53,302 nucleotides of DNA from an uncultured Rickettsiaceae bacterium (GCA_905479865.1 CAJQOD010000016.1:1-53302); one strand, 5' to 3'; shown: positions 8,295-17,114, numbered from the stretch's first letter. The notes: a model not told the origin generated them from the letters alone. Numbers and translations are program-made.

Positions 8295-8862
8295 ATGCCT
8301 AAAGTTATATTTCTAAACGGCTCATCAAGCTCTGGGAAGACCTCAGTAGCCAAAGAATTACAGCGCATATTACCAGATGCATATAGGAATTGATAAGATC
8401 ATTTCCATGATGCCAGGTCACTTGAATGACTGGCAGGGTGGGAGAGTAGAGCATGGTTTCTGGTGGAAGAAGAATGTTGATGCGGAAGACAATCTGGTAC
8501 GTGATATCATGTTAGGCGATATTGCAAAGAGAGTGTCTGCTTCACTAAAATCGTTGGTAGTAGCGTTACTACAAGATGGTCATAATGTGATTATTGATGA
8601 AGTTTGCATATCTAAAGAGCAAGCCACAATCTGGAAGGAAACCCTGCAGAGTTTCGATGTGCTTTATGTTGGTGTTACAGCTGATGTGACAACGTTAGAA
8701 GCAAGAGAAAAAGCAAGAGGTAATAGAATGGTTGGATCTGCCAGGGCGCAGGCTGCAATCATTCATAATACAGGAATTCAGTATGACTTAATGCTTGATA
8801 CAGGCGTAGCACCTATAGAGCAATGTGTTGCTGCCATAGTTTCATTAGTAGTGGCATACTAG
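8295..8862 (+). pseudogene. Chloramphenicol phosphotransferase-like P-loop protein, frameshifted
   Basis: The ATG at 8295 gives a P-loop start, MPKVIFLNGSSSSGKTSVAK, that reads into a stop (TGA) near 8391 after 32 codons. The rest of the family continues in another frame from about 8377: HIGIDKIISMMPGHLNDW, then FWWKK, VIIDEV and a C-terminal RVVGSAR-like segment (RMVGSARAQA). In relatives the sequence runs ILPDPYLHIGIDK; here the junction is CCAGATGCATATAGGA, consistent with loss of about 8 bases. The family phosphorylates chloramphenicol or unknown small molecules. The downstream part has an ATG at 8377 but would lack the P-loop, so the gene is probably inactive. It follows murU by 3 bases. 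Confidence 0.8.
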
Positions 8863-9267
8863 TTTTTTTACACTCTCTTCACCCTCTATGTTTTATTTTT
8901 GCTTTGATCTCAACATTCAGGAAATGTTAATCTCGATAATACTTCACCTGGTCGATCTAAGTACCTACTAGTGTAATACCTAGGTAAAAATCCCTTATAT
9001 TGTTTTTATAACATTTTTTATAAACTTGGTCATGAAATTTTATGTACCAAAATGGCAGGTTAAATAACGTACTGTGATGTTGGGGAGGATTTTATCCTGC
9101 ATTGAAATATAGCTTAGTTGTATGTTTTGGCAATTAATGCAATTACTTTTAGTGAATATGAAGTAGCTAGACTAATTAAGCCAAATACAAGCAAGAGACC
9201 GAAAGAAAATTCAGTTTTATAAAGAAGCATATTTTGTAGGAATTTATAAGATTTGGTAGTGTTTCTT
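8863..9267. other. Gene-free spacer before the tandem-repeat protein
   Basis: About 400 AT-rich bases without a convincing gene. A short frame from a TTG near 9117 to a TAA near 9222 reads FSEYEVARLIKPNTSKRP and might be a relic, but it has no ribosome binding site and I do not recognise it. No tRNA, clear terminator or repeat was found. Confidence 0.4.
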
Positions 9268-10425
9268 ATGTTAAGTATCGGTCGTATTAAATATTATCTG
9301 TATTGTTTTTTATGCTACTTTGTAGATAGTCTTTTATTTCTGATGCCTAGAGAGATAAGGCGTTATAAAGGTGTCATATTCTTGATTATTCTACTAGAAG
9401 GCAAAAAGCTGAAAGCTGATTCAGATCACGATGAGACATTGCATAATATTTTTGTTCTAGAGACATTAGAATACGACCAGGATAATGATTTTGTAAAAAG
9501 CAAAAATTTCTCAGCAGAAAATCATAATAAAATGAATTTACCTTTTGATTGTATAAAGGATGTTAACGAAGACTATATTTATGGTTTAGCCGCTATACCT
9601 TATAAAGGTACTGATATACAGAGAATACAAAATTCCAGTCAAGAATATCAGACTGCAGAACATCAGACTGTGGATAAGTGGTCGCCCATCTCTGAAAATT
9701 TTACAGATGACAGGGATTTAAAGAAGGAAGTAATACCAAAAATCTTGAAAAAAGAAGTAACAGACCATTTGCAACAGAACAGCAATTTGCAGGACGGTGT
9801 TAAAAGCATAGACGCAAGAGGAGAGCAGAGTTATTCACCAGTCGCAAAATTTCAGGCTTTTGAAGAGCTTAATTTGCCAGGTACGGTGGTAGAAGTAGAA
9901 GAAATTACTCCAATAAGTGAAAATCCATACTTACAAGATTCCATAAGTGATAGCATAAATCAGCTGATAGTACGTTATCAGGATTTACAGGATGGGCAGG
10001 CGAGTGAAATTCCCGTGATGCTTGTAAGTGAAGGTTCTATAAGTAACCTAGATCAATTTACAAGAGAAAATTCATTCTCAGTACAATTGATACGTGAAGA
10101 CAGCAGCCAAAATTTACAGGATGGGCAGCTGGGAGAATTTGCCGGAGTACTTGTGCGTGAAGATTCTATGCGTAATCTAAATCAGTTCAGGAGAGAAAAT
10201 TCATTCTCAGTACAATTAATACGTGAAGACAGCAGTCAAAATTTACAGAACCAGCCAGAAATTCAGGACGGCAGTACACTGGGCTATTCAACTATATTAA
10301 AGATACTAATAGGAGCAGGTGCTATAATAGTTGGAGGGGTTATTGTGAAAAATTTATTAGGTGACAATACTGATACTATAACTACTGATCTGGAAACAAC
10401 TTTTGCTGCAGAAGAAATAAGTTAG
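9268..10425 (+). CDS. Unrecognised membrane protein with 43-residue tandem repeats
   Basis: The 385-residue protein (from the ATG at 9268) belongs to no family I recognise. The start is uncertain: TTG at 9253 and GTG at 9259 are in frame and no strong Shine-Dalgarno is near any of them. The N-terminus is hydrophobic (YYLYCFLCYFVDSLLFL, then a second hydrophobic run VIFLIILL), suggesting a signal or membrane anchor. A long polar, acidic region follows. Residues about 239-325 contain two units of 43 residues (129 bases each) sharing NSFSVQLIREDSSQNLQ, with a partial third; LQDG or IQDG recurs four times. A single helix at about 341-365 (ILIGAGAIIVGGVIVKNLLG) precedes an acidic tail. Such architecture occurs in Rickettsiales surface and effector proteins, but a function is not shown. 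Confidence 0.7.
   Translation: MLSIGRIKYYLYCFLCYFVDSLLFLMPREIRRYKGVIFLIILLEGKKLKADSDHDETLHNIFVLETLEYDQDNDFVKSKNFSAENHNKMNLPFDCIKDVNEDYIYGLAAIPYKGTDIQRIQNSSQEYQTAEHQTVDKWSPISENFTDDRDLKKEVIPKILKKEVTDHLQQNSNLQDGVKSIDARGEQSYSPVAKFQAFEELNLPGTVVEVEEITPISENPYLQDSISDSINQLIVRYQDLQDGQASEIPVMLVSEGSISNLDQFTRENSFSVQLIREDSSQNLQDGQLGEFAGVLVREDSMRNLNQFRRENSFSVQLIREDSSQNLQNQPEIQDGSTLGYSTILKILIGAGAIIVGGVIVKNLLGDNTDTITTDLETTFAAEEIS
9984..10241 (+). repeat. Two tandem 129-base repeats inside the membrane protein gene
   Basis: The word TTTACAG recurs at 9984, 10113 and 10242, exactly 129 bases apart, marking two full units and the start of a third. The second half of each unit (coding ENSFSVQLIREDSSQN) is almost identical between copies, while the first half differs more. 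The multiple-of-three length keeps the frame, so unit number could change without breaking the protein. Confidence 0.9.
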
Positions 10426-10583
10426 TACATAATATTGTTAATAATTATTAGAGAGACTGTTGCATGAATGTTGAGTGTAGTTGTGTACTAAGCTTTAAAA
10501 GCAGGGTGAAAAGTAGTGTCTTACTCAATACTCTTACGGCATTGTTAATGAATCAGAAGTTTTATCAACAATAAACTTGAAGG

Positions 10584-10610
10584 TATTATGTCCAAAACAA
10601 GGACATAATA
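10584..10610. promoter_or_regulatory. Perfect 10-bp inverted repeat (TATTATGTCC / GGACATAATA)
   Basis: The arms are perfectly complementary around a 7-base spacer, AAAACAA. The site lies between the stop of the tandem-repeat protein gene and the stop of rplI, which converge. Neither side is followed by a T-run, so it is not a classical intrinsic terminator. It could be a transcript-end hairpin for either gene or a protein binding site. Confidence 0.5.
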
Positions 10611-10689
10611 ATAGGTAAATAGGAGTTTTTAGTGGTTGTAGTGGCAAAAGATGGCATAAGGGCTTTTTACAGGCTTAAATACCTCGTGT

Positions 10690-11286
10690 TTACACAGCTG
10701 GATCAGTGTCTTGAGCTTCTTCTATACTTGCAGATTGACCACTTTCTGCCTCAAGAGCCAGCAGCTCTTCTTCTTTTGCTTCGTCTTTTTTCTTCGAGCT
10801 GCCTTCTTTATGCTCTCTGAGTGCATCTTGTGCCTCTGCTGCAGATTTGGCTACAACAACAAGAACGTTCGTTATAACTTCAGGGTGCAGGATAATTTGA
10901 ATATTATACACACCATTAAACTTGATCGGGGCATCAAGAAGAATATTGGTGTAGTTTAAAGTAATTCCGACGAGTTTGGAGATTTCTATAGCTAGTGTTC
11001 TAGCGTTAACAGAGCCAAATAATCTGCCGTCTGCAGCTGACTGAGTAACAAAGTCTATATGCTTGCCTTCGATAAGTTTTGCAGCTTTTTCAGCATTTTC
11101 TTTATTTTCAGAATTTTTGGCTTCCAACTCTTTTTGCAAGGAAGCAAATTTTGCCAGGTTCTCCGTTGTTGTTCTAATTGCAAACTCTTGCGGAATGAGA
11201 TAATTACGACCATAGCCATTTGCTACGGTGACTGTTTTTCCAACTTTGCCTAATTTTCTAACTGGCTTTACTAAAATAACTTGCAT
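10690..11286 (-). CDS. rplI: 50S ribosomal protein L9
   Basis: The 198-residue protein has the L9 N-domain MQVILVKPVRKLGKVGKTV followed by VANGYGRNYLIPQEFA, the long connecting helix, and the C-domain. It carries a charged Lys/Glu/Ser-rich tail of about 40 residues, a common alphaproteobacterial addition. L9 binds 23S rRNA near the L1 stalk and helps maintain reading frame. It is the third gene of rpsF-rpsR-rplI. Confidence 0.97.
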   Translation of the reverse strand: MQVILVKPVRKLGKVGKTVTVANGYGRNYLIPQEFAIRTTTENLAKFASLQKELEAKNSENKENAEKAAKLIEGKHIDFVTQSAADGRLFGSVNARTLAIEISKLVGITLNYTNILLDAPIKFNGVYNIQIILHPEVITNVLVVVAKSAAEAQDALREHKEGSSKKKDEAKEEELLALEAESGQSASIEEAQDTDPAV

Positions 11287-11334
11287 AGCTCTAAATAAAT
11301 TAAATTTTTATAAATTGACTTAAAATTACAGATA

Positions 11335-11622
11335 TTACTTACGTAAAAAAACGAAAGGTAAAAGTGCAATCACTCTGCTATGTTTAACAGCTTTTTTCAG
11401 GACTCGTTGATGCTTTGCACAAACATTGGTAATTCTGCTAGGTAACATTCTACCACCTTCGGAAATAAACTTTTCCAATAGCTCAGGGTTTTTGTAATCT
11501 AAAGCAGGGGCTGAAGTAGAACACAAAGGACACCCCTTATTCTTTCTAAAGAACATTTTTGTACTATTATCGGCAGCAGGTGTTCTCTCGCTTGTTGGTT
11601 TTGAAATATATTCTTTAGCCAT
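11335..11622 (-). CDS. rpsR: 30S ribosomal protein S18
   Basis: The 95-residue protein has the S18 core NPELLEKFISEGGRMLPSRITN, CAKHQRVLKKAVKHSRVIALLPF. The N-terminus has a CPLC motif. S18 pairs with S6 on the 30S platform; its gene lies 5 bases after rpsF. Confidence 0.97.
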   Translation of the reverse strand: MAKEYISKPTSERTPAADNSTKMFFRKNKGCPLCSTSAPALDYKNPELLEKFISEGGRMLPSRITNVCAKHQRVLKKAVKHSRVIALLPFVFLRK

Positions 11623-11627
11623 TAACT

Positions 11628-12032
11628 TTAATCTGTTTTATTATTATCTTTAGTCATCCGCACAGAAGTCTTGTTGATAGTAACATCAACAGCCTCCTGG
11701 TTATCTGAATTTTTTGCTTTAAGTATAGGTGACGGATCTTTACTGATCGCATCAACTTTGATCAATGAAGACCGTATCACACTTTCACTAAGTTTGAGTT
11801 TTCTATCTATTTCATCGAGCAAAGGTTTTGTTGCTTCAATACCCATGAAATAATAATGTCCTTTTTTGTTGTTCTGGATTTCGTATGCTAGTGGCTTTAA
11901 GCCCCAATATTCAGTTTTAATAACTTTACCATTATGGGCTTCGATGATTTGCGCAAAATCATTGGCAATTCTGTCAACTTCTGTCGAAGAAACATCTTGA
12001 CGAATGATAATAATGGATTCATAAAATGCCAT
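11628..12032 (-). CDS. rpsF: 30S ribosomal protein S6
   Basis: The 134-residue protein starts MAFYESIIIIRQDVS and has the S6 motif TEYWGLKPLAYEIQNNKKGHY. The ATG at 12030-12032 is chosen because a GGAG site lies about 9 bases upstream; the longer open frame would start at a TTG lying inside that site. It is the first gene of rpsF-rpsR-rplI and is divergent from the response regulator. Confidence 0.96.
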   Translation of the reverse strand: MAFYESIIIIRQDVSSTEVDRIANDFAQIIEAHNGKVIKTEYWGLKPLAYEIQNNKKGHYYFMGIEATKPLLDEIDRKLKLSESVIRSSLIKVDAISKDPSPILKAKNSDNQEAVDVTINKTSVRMTKDNNKTD

Positions 12033-12184
12033 ATAAAGCGTCTCCAAATTAGTAAGTGCTTTTAAAATATGGCCATTTATACCAATTTAAACTACATTGT
12101 TCAAGCATTATCTTTGCCAACAATACAAAATGTCTTTAAATAACCATAAAATTATAAAAAAACACTTTGTTAATTGAGTTTCAT

Positions 12185-12212
12185 TTGGTTGTAATGCTGA
12201 AAAAATTATAAT
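12185..12212 (+). promoter_or_regulatory. Predicted sigma70-type promoter of the response regulator gene
   Basis: TTGGTT and a perfect TATAAT are separated by 16 bases, 54 bases before the likely GTG start. This is the best match in the divergent region between rpsF and the regulator gene. Confidence 0.5.
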
Positions 12213-12265
12213 ATCCTATTATCTATGCCTGTTCATCAAAATAAAAACTTAAAGGAGTGCGTTTC

Positions 12266-12961
12266 GTGTCAGATAAATTGCCGCCAAAAATTTTGGTCAT
12301 TGAGCCAGATGAAGTATTAAATGCAAATTTGTGCAATACAATAGAGCGTTATTGGTTTGATGTAACAAGGGCTAAGGATTCTGAAACTGCGATACGGGCT
12401 GCTGAGGTTGATCCACCAAATGTTGCAATAATCAGTTCGAGAATACAGGATAAATCAGCGAATGAAATGGCAGCGCAGCTTAGAAAGCTAAAAGAACTTA
12501 AAAACTTGCCGATCCTATTCCTTATGGAACAGGGCGAATCTGTAGAACATCACAATTTTGCTGACAGTGATTGTGCAGAGTCGCTGTATAGACCGTTTAC
12601 TCCGAACGAACTCATGACAACTATTAGGACGTTGCTTAGAAAATCAAAACCTGTATTTCAGGATAAAATCATAAAATATAATGATATAAGCATGGACCTT
12701 TCTACCTATAGGGTTTATAGGAGTAATAAACAAGTGCATTTGGGGCCGACAGAATTTAAGATTTTGCAGTTACTCGTACAGAAGCCTAAAAGCATTTACT
12801 CACGTCGTCAAATTATTGATTATGTTTGGGGAACTGAGAAGGATATAGCTCATCGTACAATTGATGTGCATGTCAATAGAATCAGGACTTTGATGAAGCT
12901 TGAAAAAGATCAGTATCAATTAATCAAGACAATCAGATCAGCAGGATATTGCTTGGATTAA
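12266..12961 (+). CDS. OmpR/PhoB-type response regulator with a degenerate receiver
   Basis: The 231-residue protein uses the GTG at 12266, because AAAGGAG at 12251-12257 lies 8 bases upstream and an earlier GTG at 12257 overlaps that site. Residues 1-125 are a receiver fold, but the key positions are changed. The phosphoacceptor Asp is Ser57 (NVAIISSR), the acidic pair is Glu13-Pro14, the switch Thr/Ser is Met87, and the conserved Lys is Arg109 (YRPF). Residues about 135-231 are an intact winged-helix DNA-binding domain (LGPTEFKILQLL, RTIDVHVNRIRTL, IRSAGYCL). It probably binds DNA without phosphorylation, or responds to something else. No kinase gene is adjacent; the only kinase in the window is the symporter fusion at 17-20 kb. 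Confidence 0.88.
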   Translation: MSDKLPPKILVIEPDEVLNANLCNTIERYWFDVTRAKDSETAIRAAEVDPPNVAIISSRIQDKSANEMAAQLRKLKELKNLPILFLMEQGESVEHHNFADSDCAESLYRPFTPNELMTTIRTLLRKSKPVFQDKIIKYNDISMDLSTYRVYRSNKQVHLGPTEFKILQLLVQKPKSIYSRRQIIDYVWGTEKDIAHRTIDVHVNRIRTLMKLEKDQYQLIKTIRSAGYCLD

Positions 12962-13014
12962 AACTTTTTTGCTATATAGTCTGGCGAAGATTTGTAATTT
13001 AACGGAGTCCATTT

Positions 13015-14781
13015 TTGTCCTTAGAAAGAAAACTAGAATCGAATCTGATCGTAAAAAGGTTGCTTAGAGATCATGTTGCGCCTTATAAGGGGAGAGTTTT
13101 CGTAGCTATAATATTTATGGTCATAGTTGCCTTATGTTCTGCAACAATTGTCTGGCTAGTGCAGCCTGCAATTGACCGGGTTTTTATTACTCACGATCGC
13201 AAGATGCTAATATTGATACCGCTGGCAATATTTGTTGTACATTCTGTCAAAGGTATAGCTGAGTATTTTCAGAGCTATATAATAAAATATGTAGGTCAGC
13301 AAATACTCACCAATATGCAGATGCGTATGTACGAACATCTGTTATCTTCTGACTTCTTATTCATCCAGTCACAATCTTCCGGTCGATTAATTTCAAGATT
13401 CACTAACGATATTGTGCTTATGCGTGGTGCAGTTTCAAATATGTTGGTAGGCTGTGCCAAACACTTATTATCCGTGTTGTTCCTGATAGTGATCATGTTT
13501 AGTTTGGAACCGTTTTTGTCGACCTTTATCTTTTTAGCATTTCCGCTGGCAATTTATCCAGTGCAGAAACTTGGTCGTAGGATGCGAGCGGTAACTGGTG
13601 ATGCTCAAGAAGAATTAAGTAATTTTACTTCCAGGTTGGATGAGACTTTTTATTCAATTAAAGTGATAAAATCATTTTGTACAGAAAAAATAGAAGTCGA
13701 CAGAGCCAGGAAAATCACGTCCAGGATATTAGGTTTTTACAAAAAAGCAGCAAAGTTTGATTCACTTACTTCTCCGATAATGGAAATTTTGAGTGGTCTT
13801 GCGGTAGCCTGCGTATTGTGGTATGGCGGCTTTGCCGTAATAGAGGGTAGGATGACTACAGGGGCATTATTTGCTTTTATCACAGCCTTTGTATCTGCTT
13901 ATAGACCATTTAAAAGTTTAGTTGCATTGAATGTTAATTTACAGGAAGGACTTGCTGCTGCTAATAGGATATTTAACATTTTGGACCTTAAGCCTACCGT
14001 GCGTGATGCGCCCGGTGCCATTAATCCTGTGCTATCATGCCCTGAAATAGAATTTAGAGGAGTTAGTCTGACATTTGACGACAGTAAAATTGCGATTAAA
14101 TCTCTGGATTTAACAGTGAAAGCTGGTCAGACATACGCTTTTGTCGGCAGATCTGGTAGCGGTAAAACTACAGTTGCTAATTTGCTAGTGCGTTTTTTTG
14201 ATCCGACTAATGGACAAATTTTGATCGATGGCAATGATGTAAGGCAGATATCTCTTAGGCATTTGCGAAGCCAGATTTCTATGGTTACTCAAGATACCAT
14301 GCTTTTTGATGCAACTGTTGAAGAGAATATTGCGTATGGTGTAAAAAAGGTTTCAAGAGAAGACGTCATTGAAGCTGCAAAAGCAGCAGATGCGCATGAA
14401 TTTATAGAATTGTTGCCAGAGGGCTATGATACGGTCGTCGGGTCATTTGGGTCGACTTTATCAGGTGGACAGAGACAAAGATTATCAATAGCCCGTGCTT
14501 TTTTGAAGGATGCCCCAGTGCTGTTGTTAGACGAGGCAACTAGTGCGCTGGATCCAAGATCAGAGCAGTCAATTATTAACTCTATTGCTGAGCTTAGAAA
14601 AGGTAGAACCACCCTGATAATTACTCATAGGCTTGGTAGCATAACTGATGCTGACCAAATAATAGTTATGAAACAGGGTCGAGTTACAGAACAGGGAAGT
14701 CATGCAGAATTACTAGCAGTAGAAAAGGAATATTATAAATTGTATAATAAGGAATTGAAAGAAGTGAATAACTTTGTATAA
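13015..14781 (+). CDS. msbA: ABC exporter, MsbA-like (lipid A/lipid flippase family)
   Basis: The 588-residue half-transporter has six predicted membrane helices in residues about 25-310, then an ATPase domain. That domain has Walker A GRSGSGKTT, Q-loop VTQDTMLF, signature LSGGQRQRLS, Walker B VLLLDEATSALD and H-loop ITHRLGS. The start is a TTG at 13015 with GGAG 7 bases upstream. The closest described function is flipping lipid A-core across the inner membrane, but half-transporters of this type are hard to tell apart, so the substrate is tentative. It follows the response regulator gene by 53 bases in the same direction. Confidence 0.82.
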   Translation: MSLERKLESNLIVKRLLRDHVAPYKGRVFVAIIFMVIVALCSATIVWLVQPAIDRVFITHDRKMLILIPLAIFVVHSVKGIAEYFQSYIIKYVGQQILTNMQMRMYEHLLSSDFLFIQSQSSGRLISRFTNDIVLMRGAVSNMLVGCAKHLLSVLFLIVIMFSLEPFLSTFIFLAFPLAIYPVQKLGRRMRAVTGDAQEELSNFTSRLDETFYSIKVIKSFCTEKIEVDRARKITSRILGFYKKAAKFDSLTSPIMEILSGLAVACVLWYGGFAVIEGRMTTGALFAFITAFVSAYRPFKSLVALNVNLQEGLAAANRIFNILDLKPTVRDAPGAINPVLSCPEIEFRGVSLTFDDSKIAIKSLDLTVKAGQTYAFVGRSGSGKTTVANLLVRFFDPTNGQILIDGNDVRQISLRHLRSQISMVTQDTMLFDATVEENIAYGVKKVSREDVIEAAKAADAHEFIELLPEGYDTVVGSFGSTLSGGQRQRLSIARAFLKDAPVLLLDEATSALDPRSEQSIINSIAELRKGRTTLIITHRLGSITDADQIIVMKQGRVTEQGSHAELLAVEKEYYKLYNKELKEVNNFV

Positions 14782-14843
14782 TAGCAGTTCACATTCATGG
14801 TAATGTAAATTTCAGCTTAGAAGATATACAAAATAGAGGAAAA

Positions 14844-15287
14844 ATGTTTATAGAAAACGCATACGCAGATACAGATACAATAACCGTTCAGGATGTGCAA
14901 AGTGCGCAAGCAGCGCCGTCTGCGGTTGAGTCTGGTTGGACAAGCTTGGTGCCAATGATTTTAATCTTTGTGGTGTTTTATTTCCTGCTAATTCGTCCAC
15001 AGGAAAAAAAGCGTCGTCAACAGGGTGCATTGGTTGCTGGCGTTAAAAAGGGAGAGGAAGTGCTTACTAATGCAGGTTTTTTTGGAACAGTTATCAGGAT
15101 TAATGATAGTGATAATACAATCATGGTACAAATTGCTAAAGACGTGGAAGTAAAAGTGCTTAAGAATTCCATTTCTGATATAGTCAGTAGAAGCAAAAAA
15201 GAAGTTACTAAGGGTGATGAGAAAGGCACTGATAAGAAACAAATAGAAAATAAGAAAAAGGCATCCTCTAAGTCAAAAAAGAAATAG
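14844..15287 (+). CDS. yajC: Preprotein translocase subunit YajC
   Basis: The 147-residue protein has one membrane helix (residues about 33-53, LVPMILIFVVFYFLLIRPQ) ending in the family hallmark RPQEKKRR. A small domain follows with GEEVLTNAGFFGTV. The Lys-rich tail of about 35 residues is longer than usual. YajC belongs to the SecDF-YajC complex that supports protein export. It lies 54 bases before secD. Confidence 0.95.
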   Translation: MFIENAYADTDTITVQDVQSAQAAPSAVESGWTSLVPMILIFVVFYFLLIRPQEKKRRQQGALVAGVKKGEEVLTNAGFFGTVIRINDSDNTIMVQIAKDVEVKVLKNSISDIVSRSKKEVTKGDEKGTDKKQIENKKKASSKSKKK

Positions 15288-15341
15288 TTTTGCTGATCTG
15301 GCTTGATGTTAGTTATATGCCGTTAGGAGAGAGCATAAGTT

Positions 15342-16889
15342 GTGCATAAAATACCAAAGTGGAAAGTAATTACTTCTATTTTATTTACTATCATTGCAAT
15401 TATTTACGTGTTACCTAACTTCACGAATAATAGCCCTAAATGGTTGCCGGGAGATAGAGTTAATCTAGGTCTCGATCTCAGGGGTGGTTCACATTTATTA
15501 CTTAATGTAGATTTTGACAGCTACATGGATAACGTCAGTCAGTCAGTAGCAGAAAGTCTCAGGAAATACGCACGCGATGAGAAAATTGGTTACAGAAATC
15601 TGCATATTTCCAGAAATAGCGTTAAATTTAATCTGCGCTCAGCAGGCGATTACAAAAAATTGCAAAAGATAGTTAGAAATATCGATACCAACCTTTCCAT
15701 TGCCAGGGAAGGCGAAGCAGCAATAACGCTTTTTTATAACGAATATGCTGTAAATCAGTTACAGGACAAGGTGATTGACCAATCCATAGAAATTATTAGA
15801 ATGCGCGTTGATAGCACTGGTACCAAAGAACCAAATATTCAGCGTCAGGGTGTTAAGGATATATTATTGCAGGTACCGGGCGAGGAAAATCCTGCCGAGC
15901 TTAAAAGAGTACTTGGTAAGACTGCGAAGCTTACTTTTCATCTGGTAGATGAGAATGCAAACCTTGAGCGTGCCAGGAGCGGTCATGTGCCGATAGGATC
16001 AAAAATTATTAAATCTGAAGATACAGCTACTGATATTCTGGTGATCAAGAAGAAGGTGATAGTCAGTGGTGATCAGCTAAATAATGCTCAGGCGCAGTTC
16101 CAGGATGCCATGCCTGTTGTACATTTTTCTTTTAATCATTTAGGATCCAGGAAATTTGCTGAAGCGACCTCTAATAACCAGGGTAAGCGTTTGGCTATTG
16201 TTCTTGACGGGGTGGTATTGAGTGCGCCTGTTATTAATGTTCCGATTCTTGGAGGCGATGGAATTATTTCCGGCAATTTTACTGTAGAATCAGCAACAGA
16301 ATTAGCCTTGGTGCTACGTGCAGGAGCTCTACCTGCGCAGCTTAAAATTGTTGAAGAAAGAACTATTGGTCCAAATTTGGGAGCCGATTCAATCGAGTCT
16401 GGTAGGATAGCAGCTATGGTTGGGTTTGCATTTGTTGTTGTGTTTATGATGCTCTCTTATGGAATATTGGGAATATTTGCTAACATCACTCTGGTGATTG
16501 CATTGCTCTACATCCTGGCACTGTTATCGATGCTGCAGGCAACTTTGACATTACCGGGGATTGCTGGAATTATTCTCACTATTGGCATGGCAGTGGATGC
16601 TAATGTATTGATCTATGAGAGAATACGTGAAGAACTTGATAAAGGCTGTTCAAATTTATATGCAGTAAAGATGGGATTTGAGTCAGCATTAGCGACTATT
16701 ACAGATTCAAATGTTACCACGTTAATTGCAGCATTCCTGCTTTATACTTTCGGTGTTGGAGCGATTAAGGGGTTTGCTGTGACTTTGACAATTGGCATTA
16801 TTGCTTCCATGTACACTGCTCTGGTGGTGACAAAACTGATGATCGATTTGTGGTTGAAATATTATAAGCCAAAGAGTATGGGTTTGTAA
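15342..16889 (+). CDS. secD: Protein translocase subunit SecD
   Basis: The 515-residue protein has an N-terminal helix, then the hallmark VNLGLDLRGGSHLLL, a large periplasmic domain (about 50-340) and five C-terminal helices with GMAVDANVLIYERIREEL. It uses the proton gradient to help complete export through SecYEG. The start is a GTG at 15342 preceded by TAGGAGA. No secF follows; the next gene is on the other strand, so secF must be elsewhere, as in other Rickettsiales. Confidence 0.96.
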   Translation: MHKIPKWKVITSILFTIIAIIYVLPNFTNNSPKWLPGDRVNLGLDLRGGSHLLLNVDFDSYMDNVSQSVAESLRKYARDEKIGYRNLHISRNSVKFNLRSAGDYKKLQKIVRNIDTNLSIAREGEAAITLFYNEYAVNQLQDKVIDQSIEIIRMRVDSTGTKEPNIQRQGVKDILLQVPGEENPAELKRVLGKTAKLTFHLVDENANLERARSGHVPIGSKIIKSEDTATDILVIKKKVIVSGDQLNNAQAQFQDAMPVVHFSFNHLGSRKFAEATSNNQGKRLAIVLDGVVLSAPVINVPILGGDGIISGNFTVESATELALVLRAGALPAQLKIVEERTIGPNLGADSIESGRIAAMVGFAFVVVFMMLSYGILGIFANITLVIALLYILALLSMLQATLTLPGIAGIILTIGMAVDANVLIYERIREELDKGCSNLYAVKMGFESALATITDSNVTTLIAAFLLYTFGVGAIKGFAVTLTIGIIASMYTALVVTKLMIDLWLKYYKPKSMGL

Positions 16890-16910
16890 TCCAGGACGAT
16901 TATAAGAGTA

Positions 16911-17035
16911 TTGCAGGATGATCTTTTTTGTTCATTTGTTGTCAGTCTGTCTTCGAATCCTTACTTACTCAAGTACGCTGGGTTTTGCGAGCGGGCATTC
17001 CTGGGGGCTAATTCAAAAAATCTTCATCTTGCAAC
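16911..17035. repeat. MITE-like palindromic intergenic element
   Basis: Imperfect terminal inverted repeats lie about 85 bases apart: TTGCAGGATGATCTTTTTT at 16911-16929, and at 17016-17035 a sequence whose complement is TTGCAAGATGAAGATTTTTT. The left part (16916-16972) also resembles 45951-46008, including TCTTTTTTGTTCATTT and a TTCTCGAAC-like stretch. The element lies between the convergent secD and symporter-kinase genes and could also end transcription. No coding frame is present. Confidence 0.55.
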
Positions 17036-17114
17036 ATCCTCATTGTCTTAAACTTGCGAAAAATAGCAAAACAAACTGTTGACGGGGGATGATTAAGAAG
17101 CCCTGGATGAGTGT

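Noticed and set aside
8360-8395. Programmed ribosomal frameshift in the chloramphenicol-phosphotransferase-like gene
   Set aside because: No slippery heptamer is visible and family members have extra codons at the junction, so a deletion explains it better.
8377-8862. Treating the ATG at 8377 as the start of an intact gene
   Set aside because: It would lack the P-loop that lies in the other frame just upstream and is needed by the family.
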